Source: JAYEHK01 sp034659475 (GTDB lineage Bacteria; Bacillota; Syntrophomonadia; Syntrophomonadales; Syntrophomonadaceae). Taken from it: DNA of 24,237 bases. How positions within the stretch are numbered: the stretch's first letter is position 1; every line of letters starts with the position of its first letter. The notes under the pieces are model-generated. The model was not told where the DNA came from and did not search any database. It saw only the letters and a list, made by a program, of their open reading frames with translations. This document shows, piece by piece, positions 15,602 to 23,212 of this stretch. A program made the translations under genes and the position numbers. The stretch covers positions 1 through 24,237 of the forward strand of contig JAYEHK010000030.1 in NCBI GenBank assembly GCA_034659475.1, in the 5' to 3' direction.

Positions 15602-17203
15602 ATGAGAACAAGTAGATTTATTAGTCAACTGGACAGGGAGCTTCCCGTTGTCCATACCGATTTTTTAATTATCGGCGGCGGTATTGCCGGACTCTTTACT
15701 GCGCTTAAGGCAGTGGCCTATGGGAAGGTCACAGTTTTAACCAAACAAACACTAAAAGAATCCAATACCGGACTGGCTCAAGGGGGGATTGCTGCTGCAG
15801 TGCATGAGGAGGATTCCCCCTTTTTGCATCTGGAAGATACCCTCGAAGCAGGTGCCGGGCTCTGTGATATTGATGCGGTAGACGTTCTGGTAAGGGAAGG
15901 CCCGGACCGGGTTCGAGAGTTAATTCATGCAGGAGCGTCCTTTGATATGAAAGACGGGGATATTTCCCTGACCCGTGAAGGCGCACATTCCAGAGCGAGG
16001 ATTCTTCATGCGGCAGATGCTACCGGAGAAGCCATAAGGGTTGCGCTGGTCGCGAAATGTGAAGAAAATCCCGATATACATATCTGCGAACACCATTTTT
16101 TAATTGATCTTCTGGGAGACGAACAGCAGCGAGAATGCTACGGGGCACTGGTTTTTGATGAAGCGATGGGGGGCCAGGTGCTGTATATTGCGCGGGCGAC
16201 CATTCTTGCAACCGGAGGCGCCGGGCAGTTATACCAGTTTACAACCAACCCGGATGTAGCGACTGCTGATGGGATGGCAGCTGCATTTCGCATTGGCTGT
16301 GAGCTGAATGATCTGGAGTTTATCCAATTCCACCCCACCGTGCTTTACAGTCAGGACCGGCAGCGGTTTTTGATCTCTGAAGCCGTTAGAGGGGAAGGCG
16401 GCCTGTTGTTAAACTGCAGGGGGGAACGATTTATGTCCCAGTATCATCCCCTGGAAGAACTGGCCCCGCGCGATATCGTGTCCCGCGCGATACTGAGCGA
16501 GCTGGAACGGACCGAAAGCGAATGCGTTTATCTAGACATGAGGGGCATTCCATCGGTAACGACGCGTTTTCCTAATATCTATCGCATCTGTCTGCAACGC
16601 GGAATTGACCTCAGCAAAGAACTGGTCCCCGTATCCCCGGCAGCCCATTACACCATGGGAGGTATCAAAACCAATACCAGTGGGGAAACTGGAATCAGCG
16701 GATTATACGCCTGTGGAGAAACAGCCTGCACAGGCGTACATGGCGCCAACCGACTGGCATCCAATTCATTGCTGGAAGGCATTGTATTTGGTCAGCGAAT
16801 CATTAATCAGGTGGAAGAGATTATGTACAGGCGATTACGTTCCGTGGATGAGATCTATCGTAGTTATAATAACAGTAGTGTTTTTATCCCGTGGGATTCC
16901 CAGATTAGTCCACGGGAAGCAAAAGAAAGTTTGCAGAAGTTGATGTGGGAAAATGTGGGCATTATTCGTGATGAGAAAGGGCTAAAACAGGCCAATAAAG
17001 AAATTGAACAGCTATACAATAGATTGACACCGGATGATCATTTCGTGGCCTATCTGGAAGTCATAAATATGTTAACCGTTGCACATATCGTTGTTCAGGC
17101 GGCACTCTGGCGAAAAGAAAGCCGGGGTGGACATTTTCGGTCTGACTTTCCCCGACGAAACGATATTCAATGGGTCAAACACATGACATTTATCAACTGC
17201 TAA
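15602..17203 (+). CDS. nadB: L-aspartate oxidase
   Basis: NadB oxidises L-aspartate to iminoaspartate for NadA; in anaerobes fumarate can replace oxygen as acceptor. The 533-aa flavoprotein has the FAD-binding loop IIGGGIAGL (23-31), TGLAQGGIAAA, the EGAHSRARILHAADATG substrate loop, LATGGAGQLY, FIQFHPTVL, SPAAHYTMGGI and the C-terminal FAD contact GVHGANRLASNSLLE. It is 33 nt downstream of nadA with a TAGGTGA ribosome site. A REPIN-like pair separates it from nadC. Confidence 0.96.
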   Translation: MRTSRFISQLDRELPVVHTDFLIIGGGIAGLFTALKAVAYGKVTVLTKQTLKESNTGLAQGGIAAAVHEEDSPFLHLEDTLEAGAGLCDIDAVDVLVREGPDRVRELIHAGASFDMKDGDISLTREGAHSRARILHAADATGEAIRVALVAKCEENPDIHICEHHFLIDLLGDEQQRECYGALVFDEAMGGQVLYIARATILATGGAGQLYQFTTNPDVATADGMAAAFRIGCELNDLEFIQFHPTVLYSQDRQRFLISEAVRGEGGLLLNCRGERFMSQYHPLEELAPRDIVSRAILSELERTESECVYLDMRGIPSVTTRFPNIYRICLQRGIDLSKELVPVSPAAHYTMGGIKTNTSGETGISGLYACGETACTGVHGANRLASNSLLEGIVFGQRIINQVEEIMYRRLRSVDEIYRSYNNSSVFIPWDSQISPREAKESLQKLMWENVGIIRDEKGLKQANKEIEQLYNRLTPDDHFVAYLEVINMLTVAHIVVQAALWRKESRGGHFRSDFPRRNDIQWVKHMTFINC

Positions 17204-17231
17204 AACACAATGGGGGAAACAATGGGAGCAG

Positions 17232-17325
17232 AACACAAGGGGACGGTTCTTTTGTGTTGTTTACAATGCTAATCAATTTGAGGAATACTAAAATAAACAA
17301 CACAAAAGAACCGTCCCCTTGTGTT
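17232..17325. repeat. REPIN-like pair inside the nadB-nadC gap
   Basis: Two 32-nt arms (17232-17263 and 17294-17325) are perfect reverse complements, 30 bp apart. Each arm is itself palindromic: AACACAA and TTGTGTT flank the constant GGGGACGGTTCT core. This head-to-head arrangement of two REP-type hairpins is what is called a REPIN. It fills most of the 157-bp spacer between nadB and nadC. Confidence 0.85.
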
Positions 17326-17360
17326 TCGCCCTACCTTGTTGTAAAACGGGAGGAGAACAA

Positions 17361-18200
17361 ATGAGAGATCTGGGATTAGAAGATTTAATTAAAAGAGCAC
17401 TGGCAGAAGATATTGGTCACGGGGATATCACCACCATGAGTTTGATTCCTGAAGAACAAGAAGACAGGGGCATCTTCTACTGTAAGGCGGAAGGGGTACT
17501 GGCAGGGATTGATGTTTGCCAGGCAGTCTTCGTATACCTTGATGCAGAGGTAAAATTCGAATCATTAAAGCAGGATGGAGATTCTTTGCAGCCAGGCGAC
17601 ACAATTGCCGTGGTTCATGGGAAAACCCAGACCCTGTTAACCGGGGAGAGAGTTGCATTGAATTTCCTGCAGCGTCTGTCCGGCATTGCCAGCAAAACGC
17701 GTTGCATGACAGAGGTAATTCGGTACAGCAAGGCAGAGTTGTTGGATACACGGAAAACAACCCCCGGCCTGCGGGTGCTTGAAAAATATGCAGTGAACAT
17801 AGGTGGTGCACGGAATCATCGATTTGGTTTGTATGACGGGGTGATGATCAAGGACAACCATATCAAAGCGGTCGGCAGTATTCAAAAGGCAATCTCTGGC
17901 GCGCGCAAGAGCGTACCCCATACAATCAAGATTGAAGTCGAGGTAGAAAACCTCCAACAGTTGCAGGAAGCCGTGGATGCGCGAGCGGACATCATTTTGC
18001 TGGATAACATGGATTCCGCGATGATGAAAGAAGCCGTTGAACTCGTCAATGGTCGGGCCCTTCTGGAGGCTTCAGGTGGCATCAATGAAGAGAACCTGGT
18101 GGAGGTCTCCAAAACCGGCGTAGATTTCATCTCCGTAGGTGCCCTGACGCATTCCGTTTCCAGCCTGGACATCAGCTTCGATATTGAAGCAGTGAATTAA
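17361..18200 (+). CDS. nadC: Nicotinate-nucleotide diphosphorylase (carboxylating)
   Basis: NadC converts quinolinate and PRPP to nicotinate mononucleotide with loss of CO2, completing the three-step pathway of this unit. The 279-aa protein shows LAEDIGHGDITT (14-25), LLTGERVALNFLQRLSGIA, LDTRKTTPGLR, KYAVNIGGARNHRFGLYDG, IKDNH, EVEVEN and LEASGGI. ATG 17361 lies just after GGGAGGAG. The frame stays open upstream to 17319, but those 14 codons run back into the REPIN and lack a ribosome site. Confidence 0.96.
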   Translation: MRDLGLEDLIKRALAEDIGHGDITTMSLIPEEQEDRGIFYCKAEGVLAGIDVCQAVFVYLDAEVKFESLKQDGDSLQPGDTIAVVHGKTQTLLTGERVALNFLQRLSGIASKTRCMTEVIRYSKAELLDTRKTTPGLRVLEKYAVNIGGARNHRFGLYDGVMIKDNHIKAVGSIQKAISGARKSVPHTIKIEVEVENLQQLQEAVDARADIILLDNMDSAMMKEAVELVNGRALLEASGGINEENLVEVSKTGVDFISVGALTHSVSSLDISFDIEAVN

Positions 18201-18205
18201 TAAAT

Positions 18206-18381
18206 TGGAACCGAAAACGCACCCTACGGGTACCACAGATACTTTTTTCAGTCGTTTAAATAGGATGCTGATGTTCGCTGATTACCGCAGATGAAACAAT
18301 GGGGACGCAATTAAGGTTGCTGATTGATGCTGTTCTTTTATGAATATTAAAAACAGCGTTAATCTGCGAACATCAGCAACC
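18206..18381. repeat. CAGCG/ATCAGCG repeat after nadC, inverted pair
   Basis: Arms 18263-18290 and 18354-18381 are inverted copies at about 24/28 built from GCTGATGTTCGC and CGCTG units. GGAACCGAAAACGCA (18207-18221) matches, in reverse, the GCGTTTTCGGTTCC tail seen at 3499-3559 and 8049-8156. It occupies the nadC-bioY gap together with a REPIN-like pair. Confidence 0.6.
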
Positions 18382-18397
18382 AAAATCACGAACGAAG

Positions 18398-18501
18398 CGC
18401 GTGTTGCGGGGACGGTCCTTTTAACACGCTTTATTGTTTACGTGGTACGACACATTTTTTTGACTAAAAGCGTGTTAAAAGGACCGTCCCCGCAACACGC
18501 G
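18398..18501. repeat. REPIN-like pair between nadC and bioY
   Basis: Arms of 35 nt (18398-18432 and 18467-18501) are perfect reverse complements separated by 34 bp. Each arm is a hairpin with GCGTGTT / AACACGC stems around GCGGGGACGGTCC. The core is the same as at 17232-17325, but the stem sequence differs. Confidence 0.85.
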
Positions 18502-18555
18502 TTTCTTCAACAACCAAAGGTATACAGTATATAAAAAAATACTTCTAGGCAGACA

Positions 18556-18586
18556 GTTAACCAAGTGATATGATAGTGGTTAACAA
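18556..18586 (+). promoter_or_regulatory. BirA-type biotin operator over the bioY promoter
   Basis: TTAACC (18557-18562), 15 bp, then GGTTAACAA (18578-18586) form the dyad expected of a bifunctional BirA site. The spacer contains an extended -10, TGATATGAT (18566-18574), so bound BirA-biotinyl-AMP would cover the promoter. bioY starts 22 nt downstream with AAGAGGTG. Confidence 0.8.
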
Positions 18587-18607
18587 TTTGTAAGAGGTGA
18601 AATAATT

Positions 18608-19168
18608 ATGAAAATTACGACCCGAGAGATCGTGTTGGCTGGTTTTTTTACAGCACTTATGTGTGTATTAACTATTCTGGTCCGAACAGTTCAGCCAGTT
18701 ATCGTGATTCCGTTCAGTTTGCAGCCCCTGGTGGTACTTATGGCAGCATGTTTTCTGTCTCCTCCCGCAGCCTTCCTGAGTATGCTGGCGTATTTGCTGC
18801 TTGGGCTTCTTGGCTTGCCGGTATTCTCCAAGCCTCCCTTCGGCGGGCCTGCGTATGTGCTGTTGCCTTCCTTCGGATTTATACTTGCTTTTCCACTGGC
18901 TGCATGGGTGCAGTCCAAACTGATTAAACAGATGAAATTTATTCAGTTCGTGTTGGCAGGGATGGTGGGTGTAATGGTCATTTATCTGGTCGGTCTTCCG
19001 TACCTTTATATGATCCTGAATTTCTATACGGGGTATACTGTAGATGTCATGGGTGTTTTAAAGATGGGGTTCCTGCCCTTTATTGTGTTTGACCTCCTGA
19101 AAATCATGGGTGCTTCCTGGCTGGCTATCGAAATATGCAGGAGATTAGATTATAAACGAGAAGTCTAA
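18608..19168 (+). CDS. bioY: Biotin transporter BioY (ECF S component)
   Basis: BioY is the substrate-capture membrane subunit of biotin ECF transporters and works with shared EcfT and EcfA1/A2 subunits encoded elsewhere. The 186-aa protein is nearly all hydrophobic, with about six membrane segments. It carries the family stretch LLGLLGLPVF (64-73) and the Gly/Pro-rich loop KPPFGGPAYVLLPSFGF. ATG 18608 follows AAGAGGTG. An upstream BirA-type operator is independent evidence for biotin. No birA gene lies in the window. Confidence 0.92.
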   Translation: MKITTREIVLAGFFTALMCVLTILVRTVQPVIVIPFSLQPLVVLMAACFLSPPAAFLSMLAYLLLGLLGLPVFSKPPFGGPAYVLLPSFGFILAFPLAAWVQSKLIKQMKFIQFVLAGMVGVMVIYLVGLPYLYMILNFYTGYTVDVMGVLKMGFLPFIVFDLLKIMGASWLAIEICRRLDYKREV

Positions 19169-19175
19169 AGACGAA

Positions 19176-19279
19176 GATGACACAGGGGGACGGTCTTGGT
19201 GTGTCATTTTTAAGCATTATTTGTAATAAATATAGATCTTCATCAAAATGACACACCAAGACCGTCCCCCTGTGTCATC
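19176..19279. repeat. REPIN-like pair between bioY and coaX
   Basis: Two 35-nt arms (19176-19210 and 19245-19279) are perfect reverse complements, 34 bp apart. Each arm has a GACACA/TGTGTC stem around GGGGGACGGTCTTGG. It starts 7 nt after the bioY stop. A solo copy of the same subtype is fused to the dusB stop (21112-21140). Confidence 0.85.
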
Positions 19280-19284
19280 TGGAT

Positions 19285-19313
19285 TTGTTGTGTTGCATTG
19301 TATATACTATATT
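19285..19313 (+). promoter_or_regulatory. Possible coaX promoter
   Basis: TTGTTG (19285-19290) and TATATT (19308-19313) are 17 bp apart. They lie directly after the REPIN and about 64 nt before the coaX start, so coaX-dusB may be read independently of bioY. Confidence 0.4.
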
Positions 19314-19376
19314 TTAGACGAATTTTTAGAAACGAAACATGGGGATGGATATTATAAAGAAACCGGAGGGACGGCA

Positions 19377-20144
19377 ATGGTATTAGTTTTCGATGTTGGC
19401 AACACAAATATGGTGATTGGGGTTTATGAGGGCAAAGAACGGGTAATGCACTGGCGAGTGAGAACAGATACGCTGCGCACTGCCGATGAATACGGCATGA
19501 TGTTAAACTCACTGTTTAATTATCATAAACTGGATATAAAAGCGATTAAATCAGTCGTGATATCTTCTGTTGTTCCCACACTTATGATGGAACTCAATCA
19601 AATGAGCGAACGCTATTTTTCTTGTAAACCGCTGGTGGTTGGCCCGGGCGTTAAGACCGGCCTGCCGATCAAGTACGATAATCCTCGCGAAGTAGGCGCA
19701 GACCGTGTGGTAAATGCGGTTGCCGCATATGAAAAATATGGGGGACCTTTGATTATCATTGACTTCGGCACGGCGACCACCTTCTGTGTCGTGAATGAGC
19801 AGGGCGAATATATGGGCGGAGCCATTGCTCCAGGCATTCGAATTTCAACCGATGCACTCGTGTCCAGAGCGGCCAAACTACCTCGTGTGGAATATGTTAA
19901 GCCCAAAAGCATGATTGGGAAAAATACTGTGATGAGCATGCAGGTTGGCATCGTGTATGGTTTTGTAGGTCAGGTGGAAGGGATTGTACACCGTATGAAG
20001 GCCGAAATGGGTGAAAATCCTAAAGTGATAGCAACAGGAGGTCTCGCAGCTGTTATTGCGGCGGAAACGAATACCATTGATGTAATTGATGAGTTCTTAA
20101 CACTGGAAGGACTCCGCATTATATACGAAATGAACCGGGGGTAA
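19377..20144 (+). CDS. coaX: Type III pantothenate kinase
   Basis: CoaX phosphorylates pantothenate, the first step from vitamin to CoA, and is the natural continuation of the panBCD genes upstream. From ATG 19377 the protein is 255 aa, the usual length. It has the phosphate-binding DVGNTN (6-11), GADR with catalytic Asp109, IIIDFGTATTF (126-136) and GGAIAPG. The frame is open back to 19248, but that extra 43-codon stretch lies partly inside the REPIN arm; GGAGGG at 19365-19370 supports 19377. dusB follows 2 nt after the stop. Confidence 0.95.
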   Translation: MVLVFDVGNTNMVIGVYEGKERVMHWRVRTDTLRTADEYGMMLNSLFNYHKLDIKAIKSVVISSVVPTLMMELNQMSERYFSCKPLVVGPGVKTGLPIKYDNPREVGADRVVNAVAAYEKYGGPLIIIDFGTATTFCVVNEQGEYMGGAIAPGIRISTDALVSRAAKLPRVEYVKPKSMIGKNTVMSMQVGIVYGFVGQVEGIVHRMKAEMGENPKVIATGGLAAVIAAETNTIDVIDEFLTLEGLRIIYEMNRG

Positions 20145-20146
20145 GG

Positions 20147-21115
20147 ATGTTTACGATTGGAACAATGGAAATGGAGAATAGGGTAGTATCGGCACCGCTT
20201 GCGGGGGTTACAGATAAGGCTTACAGAATGGTAGTAAAGGACTTCGGTTGCGGACTGATTTTCTCTGAAATGATCAGTGACATGGGGCTTATTTACCAGC
20301 AGAGCCGTACCAAACGCCTTGCGGATACCAGTGGGGAAAAGGGACCTGTTGGGATGCAGATATTTGGCTCTGATCCAGAAGCTATGGCAAAAGGTGCCAG
20401 AATTCTGGAGGATATGGGAGCACAAATCATAGATATTAATATGGGCTGTCCTACTCCTAAAATTATAAAAAATGGAGAAGGGTCAGCCCTTCTCCTTGAT
20501 CTGAAGAAAGCCAGACAAATCATCCATCAAATCATTGCGTCTGTATCTGTACCGGTGACGATCAAGATGAGAAAAGGATGGAATGATGAAGAGGATACCT
20601 ATCTGGAATTGGCAGGTATTGCTGAACAGGAAGGTGCCGCAGCCATAACCCTTCATCCCCGGAGTCGTACGCAGTTTTTCTCCGGTCATTCGGACTGGAC
20701 GTCGATTCGGAAAGTGAAGGAGCGAATTGGAATTCCTGTCATCGGCAATGGGGATATATGGACCGCTGATGACGCTGTTCGTATGATGGATGAAACCCGT
20801 TGTGATGCTGTCATGATTGGACGCGGCGCCCTGGGCAATCCGTTTTTGTTTCGAGAGACAGTGGCCCTTATTGAAAATGGACGTCGATTACCGCCGCCAA
20901 CCAACGAAGAAAAACTGCAGGTAGCTATCCATCACCTGGATTTAGCCATCGCCTTCAAAGGCGAATCCGTAGCCGTACGGGAAATGCGCAAACACCTCTC
21001 CTGGTATATCAAAGGCATGCGCGGTGCAGCCCAGATGCGGGAGCACATCAACCGCTCCACCACGCGTGAGGAGATCATGCAACATGTACAAACCGTGTTT
21101 CTGACAAAGGGATGA
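20147..21115 (+). CDS. dusB: tRNA-dihydrouridine synthase, DusB-like
   Basis: This flavoenzyme reduces specific uridines of tRNA to dihydrouridine. The 322-aa protein has SAPLAGVTDKAYR (15-27), EMISDMGL, the FMN-barrel segment INMGCPTPKIIKNGEGSALL with catalytic Cys101, IKMRKGWND, ITLHPRSRTQFFSGHSDW, VIGNGDIW and VMIGRGALGNPF. It begins 2 nt after coaX, in an order (coaX-dusB) I recall from related Clostridia. Its TGA stop is also the first bases of a solo REP hairpin. The paralogue label DusB rather than another Dus class is by overall resemblance. Confidence 0.93.
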   Translation: MFTIGTMEMENRVVSAPLAGVTDKAYRMVVKDFGCGLIFSEMISDMGLIYQQSRTKRLADTSGEKGPVGMQIFGSDPEAMAKGARILEDMGAQIIDINMGCPTPKIIKNGEGSALLLDLKKARQIIHQIIASVSVPVTIKMRKGWNDEEDTYLELAGIAEQEGAAAITLHPRSRTQFFSGHSDWTSIRKVKERIGIPVIGNGDIWTADDAVRMMDETRCDAVMIGRGALGNPFLFRETVALIENGRRLPPPTNEEKLQVAIHHLDLAIAFKGESVAVREMRKHLSWYIKGMRGAAQMREHINRSTTREEIMQHVQTVFLTKG

Positions 21116-21140
21116 CACACCAAGACCGTCCCCCTGTGTC
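21112..21140 (-). repeat. Solo REP hairpin overlapping the dusB stop
   Basis: This 29-nt copy is identical to part of the right arm of the 19176-19279 pair: GACACA/TGTGTC stem with the CCGTCCCCC core. It has no inverted partner. The dusB stop codon lies inside it, so the element directly abuts coding sequence and could serve as the 3' end hairpin of the dusB mRNA. Confidence 0.8.
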
Positions 21141-21162
21141 CTAATTGTTTTAAAACAATTAG
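21141..21162. other. 22-bp perfect AT-rich palindrome after dusB
   Basis: CTAATTGTTTTAAAACAATTAG is fully self-complementary and directly follows the solo REP hairpin. It could be the remains of a terminator or a protein-binding palindrome; there is no T-tract after it. Confidence 0.45.
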
Positions 21163-21198
21163 TTTAAATGAAACAAAATCGTTTCTCTGTTCCACAAC

Positions 21199-21227
21199 TT
21201 GTGTTAAAAACTATGTGATGATAAAAT
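21199..21227 (+). promoter_or_regulatory. Sigma-A promoter for the HTH regulator gene
   Basis: TTGTGT (21199-21204) and TAAAAT (21222-21227) are 17 bp apart, with an extended TG at 21219-21220. The promoter ends about 40 nt before the regulator start. Confidence 0.55.
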
Positions 21228-21267
21228 GATATCATTGCTGTGTACAAAATTGTGCTCAAGGAGAGAA

Positions 21268-21801
21268 ATGATGGATTATTTTCGCATTCAGGATAAAATG
21301 ATCAGCTGGAAAAAGATCGAGGATAAGTTAAACAGGATTTTGCAGCTTCGCGTACGAGGGATTTCACAGCAGGAAGTTGCGGATCGATTGGGGATTGATC
21401 GTACGTTTATCTCTCGCTTGGAAGGGATTGGAGAAATACGCAAAGGGCAGCGGATTGCCTGTGTGGGTTTTCCCCTGTCAAACAAAGAAGAGATACAGGC
21501 GATCCTAGAACAGGAAGGGGTAGACTATGTCTTGCTGATGACAGAACAGGAACGTCTGGATTTTGTCAATCAGCGCTCCGGCAAAGAACTGCTCAATGAA
21601 CTCATGGGCATGATTGCCCGCGTACGGGATTACGAGGTGATTATCTGCATTGGCTCGGACGAACGTCTGCGCCTCCTGCAGGGTGTCCTGGACGGCGAGG
21701 TCATCTCCATAGAAATAGGGACCTCCCCCATCACCGAAGACAAATGGGCAGATCCCCAGGAACTAAAAAAAATCCTCCGCGCCATCCGAAGCGCCCGGTA
21801 G
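21268..21801 (+). CDS. HTH transcriptional regulator of unknown target
   Basis: The 177-aa protein has an N-terminal helix-turn-helix, LQLRVRGISQQEVADRLGID followed by RTFISRLEGIGEIRKG (about residues 25-60). The alpha/beta C-terminal half includes RIACVGFPLSNKEEI and YEVIICIGSDERLRLLQG. It resembles a family of small regulators I recall beside quinate/shikimate-dehydrogenase-like genes in Peptococcaceae; the ligand is unknown. The upstream extension to 21226 would overlap the promoter. AAGGAG (21258-21263) fits ATG 21268 (4-nt spacing) or ATG 21271 (7 nt, giving 176 aa); the choice is open. Confidence 0.8.
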   Translation: MMDYFRIQDKMISWKKIEDKLNRILQLRVRGISQQEVADRLGIDRTFISRLEGIGEIRKGQRIACVGFPLSNKEEIQAILEQEGVDYVLLMTEQERLDFVNQRSGKELLNELMGMIARVRDYEVIICIGSDERLRLLQGVLDGEVISIEIGTSPITEDKWADPQELKKILRAIRSAR

Positions 21802-21821
21802 AAATATTTTAATTCACAGTA

Positions 21822-22221
21822 GACAGATGATGCGCAACAAAGGAGAGCAGTTGAATAGACGCGGACTCACGCGGACCTTTTTTATATTTTTCTTTAACTC
21901 AGTAGTGAGTCAGGGTAGTGAGTCAGGGGACGGTTCCTTGACTCACCCAAAAATTTATTGAAATCCAACGCCATAAACAAAAAAGGTGCTAGGCTCTTAA
22001 CTTATTCAGAAAATATAATTGGTTTCTATTATTTATTTCGAATAAGTTAGGAGCCTGGCTTCCTTCATGCAGCGTTACCACCCAATGATCTAGAACGCAG
22101 AGTATCCAATAAGTTTACAAATGGGGTATGACCCCATTTGCATGAAAAATCGTCCCTTTTTTAAAATATAAAAAAAGTCCGCGAAAGTCCAAAAAGTCCG
22201 CGTCAGTCCGTGTCTATTCAA
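21822..22221 (+). repeat. Composite palindromic repeat, copy C
   Basis: Outer arms are inverted repeats at 24/26 (21851-21876 with 22196-22221), made of CGCGGAC/AGTCCGCG units rather than the ATCCGTG units of copies A and B. The core (21918-22140) has the GGGGACGG hairpin (21918-21946), an internal 20-nt inverted repeat (18/20) and a weakened GGGGTATGACCCC palindrome (22118-22140). At the left edge a 13-bp word, TAGTGAGTCAGGG, is duplicated in tandem (21903-21915 and 21916-21928). It starts about 20 nt after the regulator's stop and fills most of the 500-bp gap; no ORF was found in it. Confidence 0.78.
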
Positions 22222-22301
22222 CTTTTTCACTTCGTAGTATCTATTTGTTATCACATGTAAAAAATCCGGTGCTCTGGCACCGTTAAGGGAGGTTGTTTGG
22301 G

Positions 22302-23210
22302 TTGAAACATGTTGTTAGTGTTAGCCTGGGTTCATCAAAGCGGGATCATGCATTTGAGACTGATTTTATGGGGGAAAGCTTTCGGATTGAGCGGATCGGG
22401 ACAGATGGGGATTGGGATAAGGCCATTCAACTGATTCGTGATCTGGATGGCAAGGTGGATGCCTTCGGTATGGGCGGGATTGATCTGTATATTTATATCG
22501 CCGGAAAACCACACGTGATCAAGGATGCCAAGAGGCTGATTAACGAAGCCAAAAAGACCCCCATGCTGGATGGAAGCGGGCTGAAGAACACACTGGAACG
22601 AAAATGCATTATGGATGTTCAGAAGGATGGCGTTTATGATCTTCGCGGGAAAAACGTGCTTATGGTCTGTGGGGTTGACCGCTTTGGCATGGCCGAAGCG
22701 TTTGAAGACGTAGGGGCGCGGTTGACCCTGGGAGATTTTATCTATACCCTGGGGCTGCCTTTACCGATTCATTCTTTGAAAACCTTGCGTATTGCCGGCG
22801 GGATAGCTGCACCTATTGTAACAAGGATGCCTTTTGATAAAATTTACCCCACGGGCACACAACAGGACGTCATAATTCCTAAACATTCGAAATACTATTA
22901 TAAGGCAGATGTTCTCGCAGGGGATTTTAATTATATCCGCCGCTATCTCCCCGAAAAATTAAACGGACAGGTGGTTATTACCAATACAACCACCAGTGAG
23001 GATATGATACTTTTGAAGGAAAGAGGCATCAGCAAAGTTATTACGACAACCCCGGATATGGGGGGGAGATCCTTTGGTACCAATGTAATTGAGGCATTGA
23101 TGGTGACCCTGATGGGAAAACCGATGGATCAGATCAAACCGGATGATTACTATGCGATGCTGAAGGAACTGGATATGAAGCCGGGGGTTGTTGATTTCGG
23201 AGTGAAATAG
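22302..23210 (+). CDS. Quinate/shikimate dehydrogenase-like protein
   Basis: This 302-aa protein begins KHVVSVSLGSSKRDH and contains FGMGGIDLYIYIAGK, LDGSGLKNTLER, a Rossmann-like stretch GKNVLMVCGVDRFGMAEAF (about residues 123-141) and ITTTPDMGGRSFGTNVIEA. It resembles proteins annotated as quinate 5-dehydrogenase in Clostridia. I know of no direct demonstration for this subfamily, and the substrate is uncertain. TTG 22293 is also in frame but directly abuts the SD (AAGGGAGG, 22285-22292); TTG 22302, 9 nt away, gives MKHVVSV and is preferred. An unrecognised gene follows after 2 nt, and the HTH regulator gene lies upstream beyond a composite repeat. Confidence 0.75.
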   Translation: MKHVVSVSLGSSKRDHAFETDFMGESFRIERIGTDGDWDKAIQLIRDLDGKVDAFGMGGIDLYIYIAGKPHVIKDAKRLINEAKKTPMLDGSGLKNTLERKCIMDVQKDGVYDLRGKNVLMVCGVDRFGMAEAFEDVGARLTLGDFIYTLGLPLPIHSLKTLRIAGGIAAPIVTRMPFDKIYPTGTQQDVIIPKHSKYYYKADVLAGDFNYIRRYLPEKLNGQVVITNTTTSEDMILLKERGISKVITTTPDMGGRSFGTNVIEALMVTLMGKPMDQIKPDDYYAMLKELDMKPGVVDFGVK

Positions 23211-23212
23211 CA

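Noticed and set aside
17170..17364. 64-codon ORF across the nadB end and nadC start
   Set aside because: Its frame simply reads through the REPIN-like hairpins; nadB and nadC explain the flanks.
18340..18534. 64-codon ORF upstream of bioY
   Set aside because: Composed almost wholly of two repeat elements; no ribosome site.
19248..19376. Upstream start of coaX at 19248
   Set aside because: The extra codons translate a repeat arm and the promoter; the family N-terminus begins at 19377 with a good SD.
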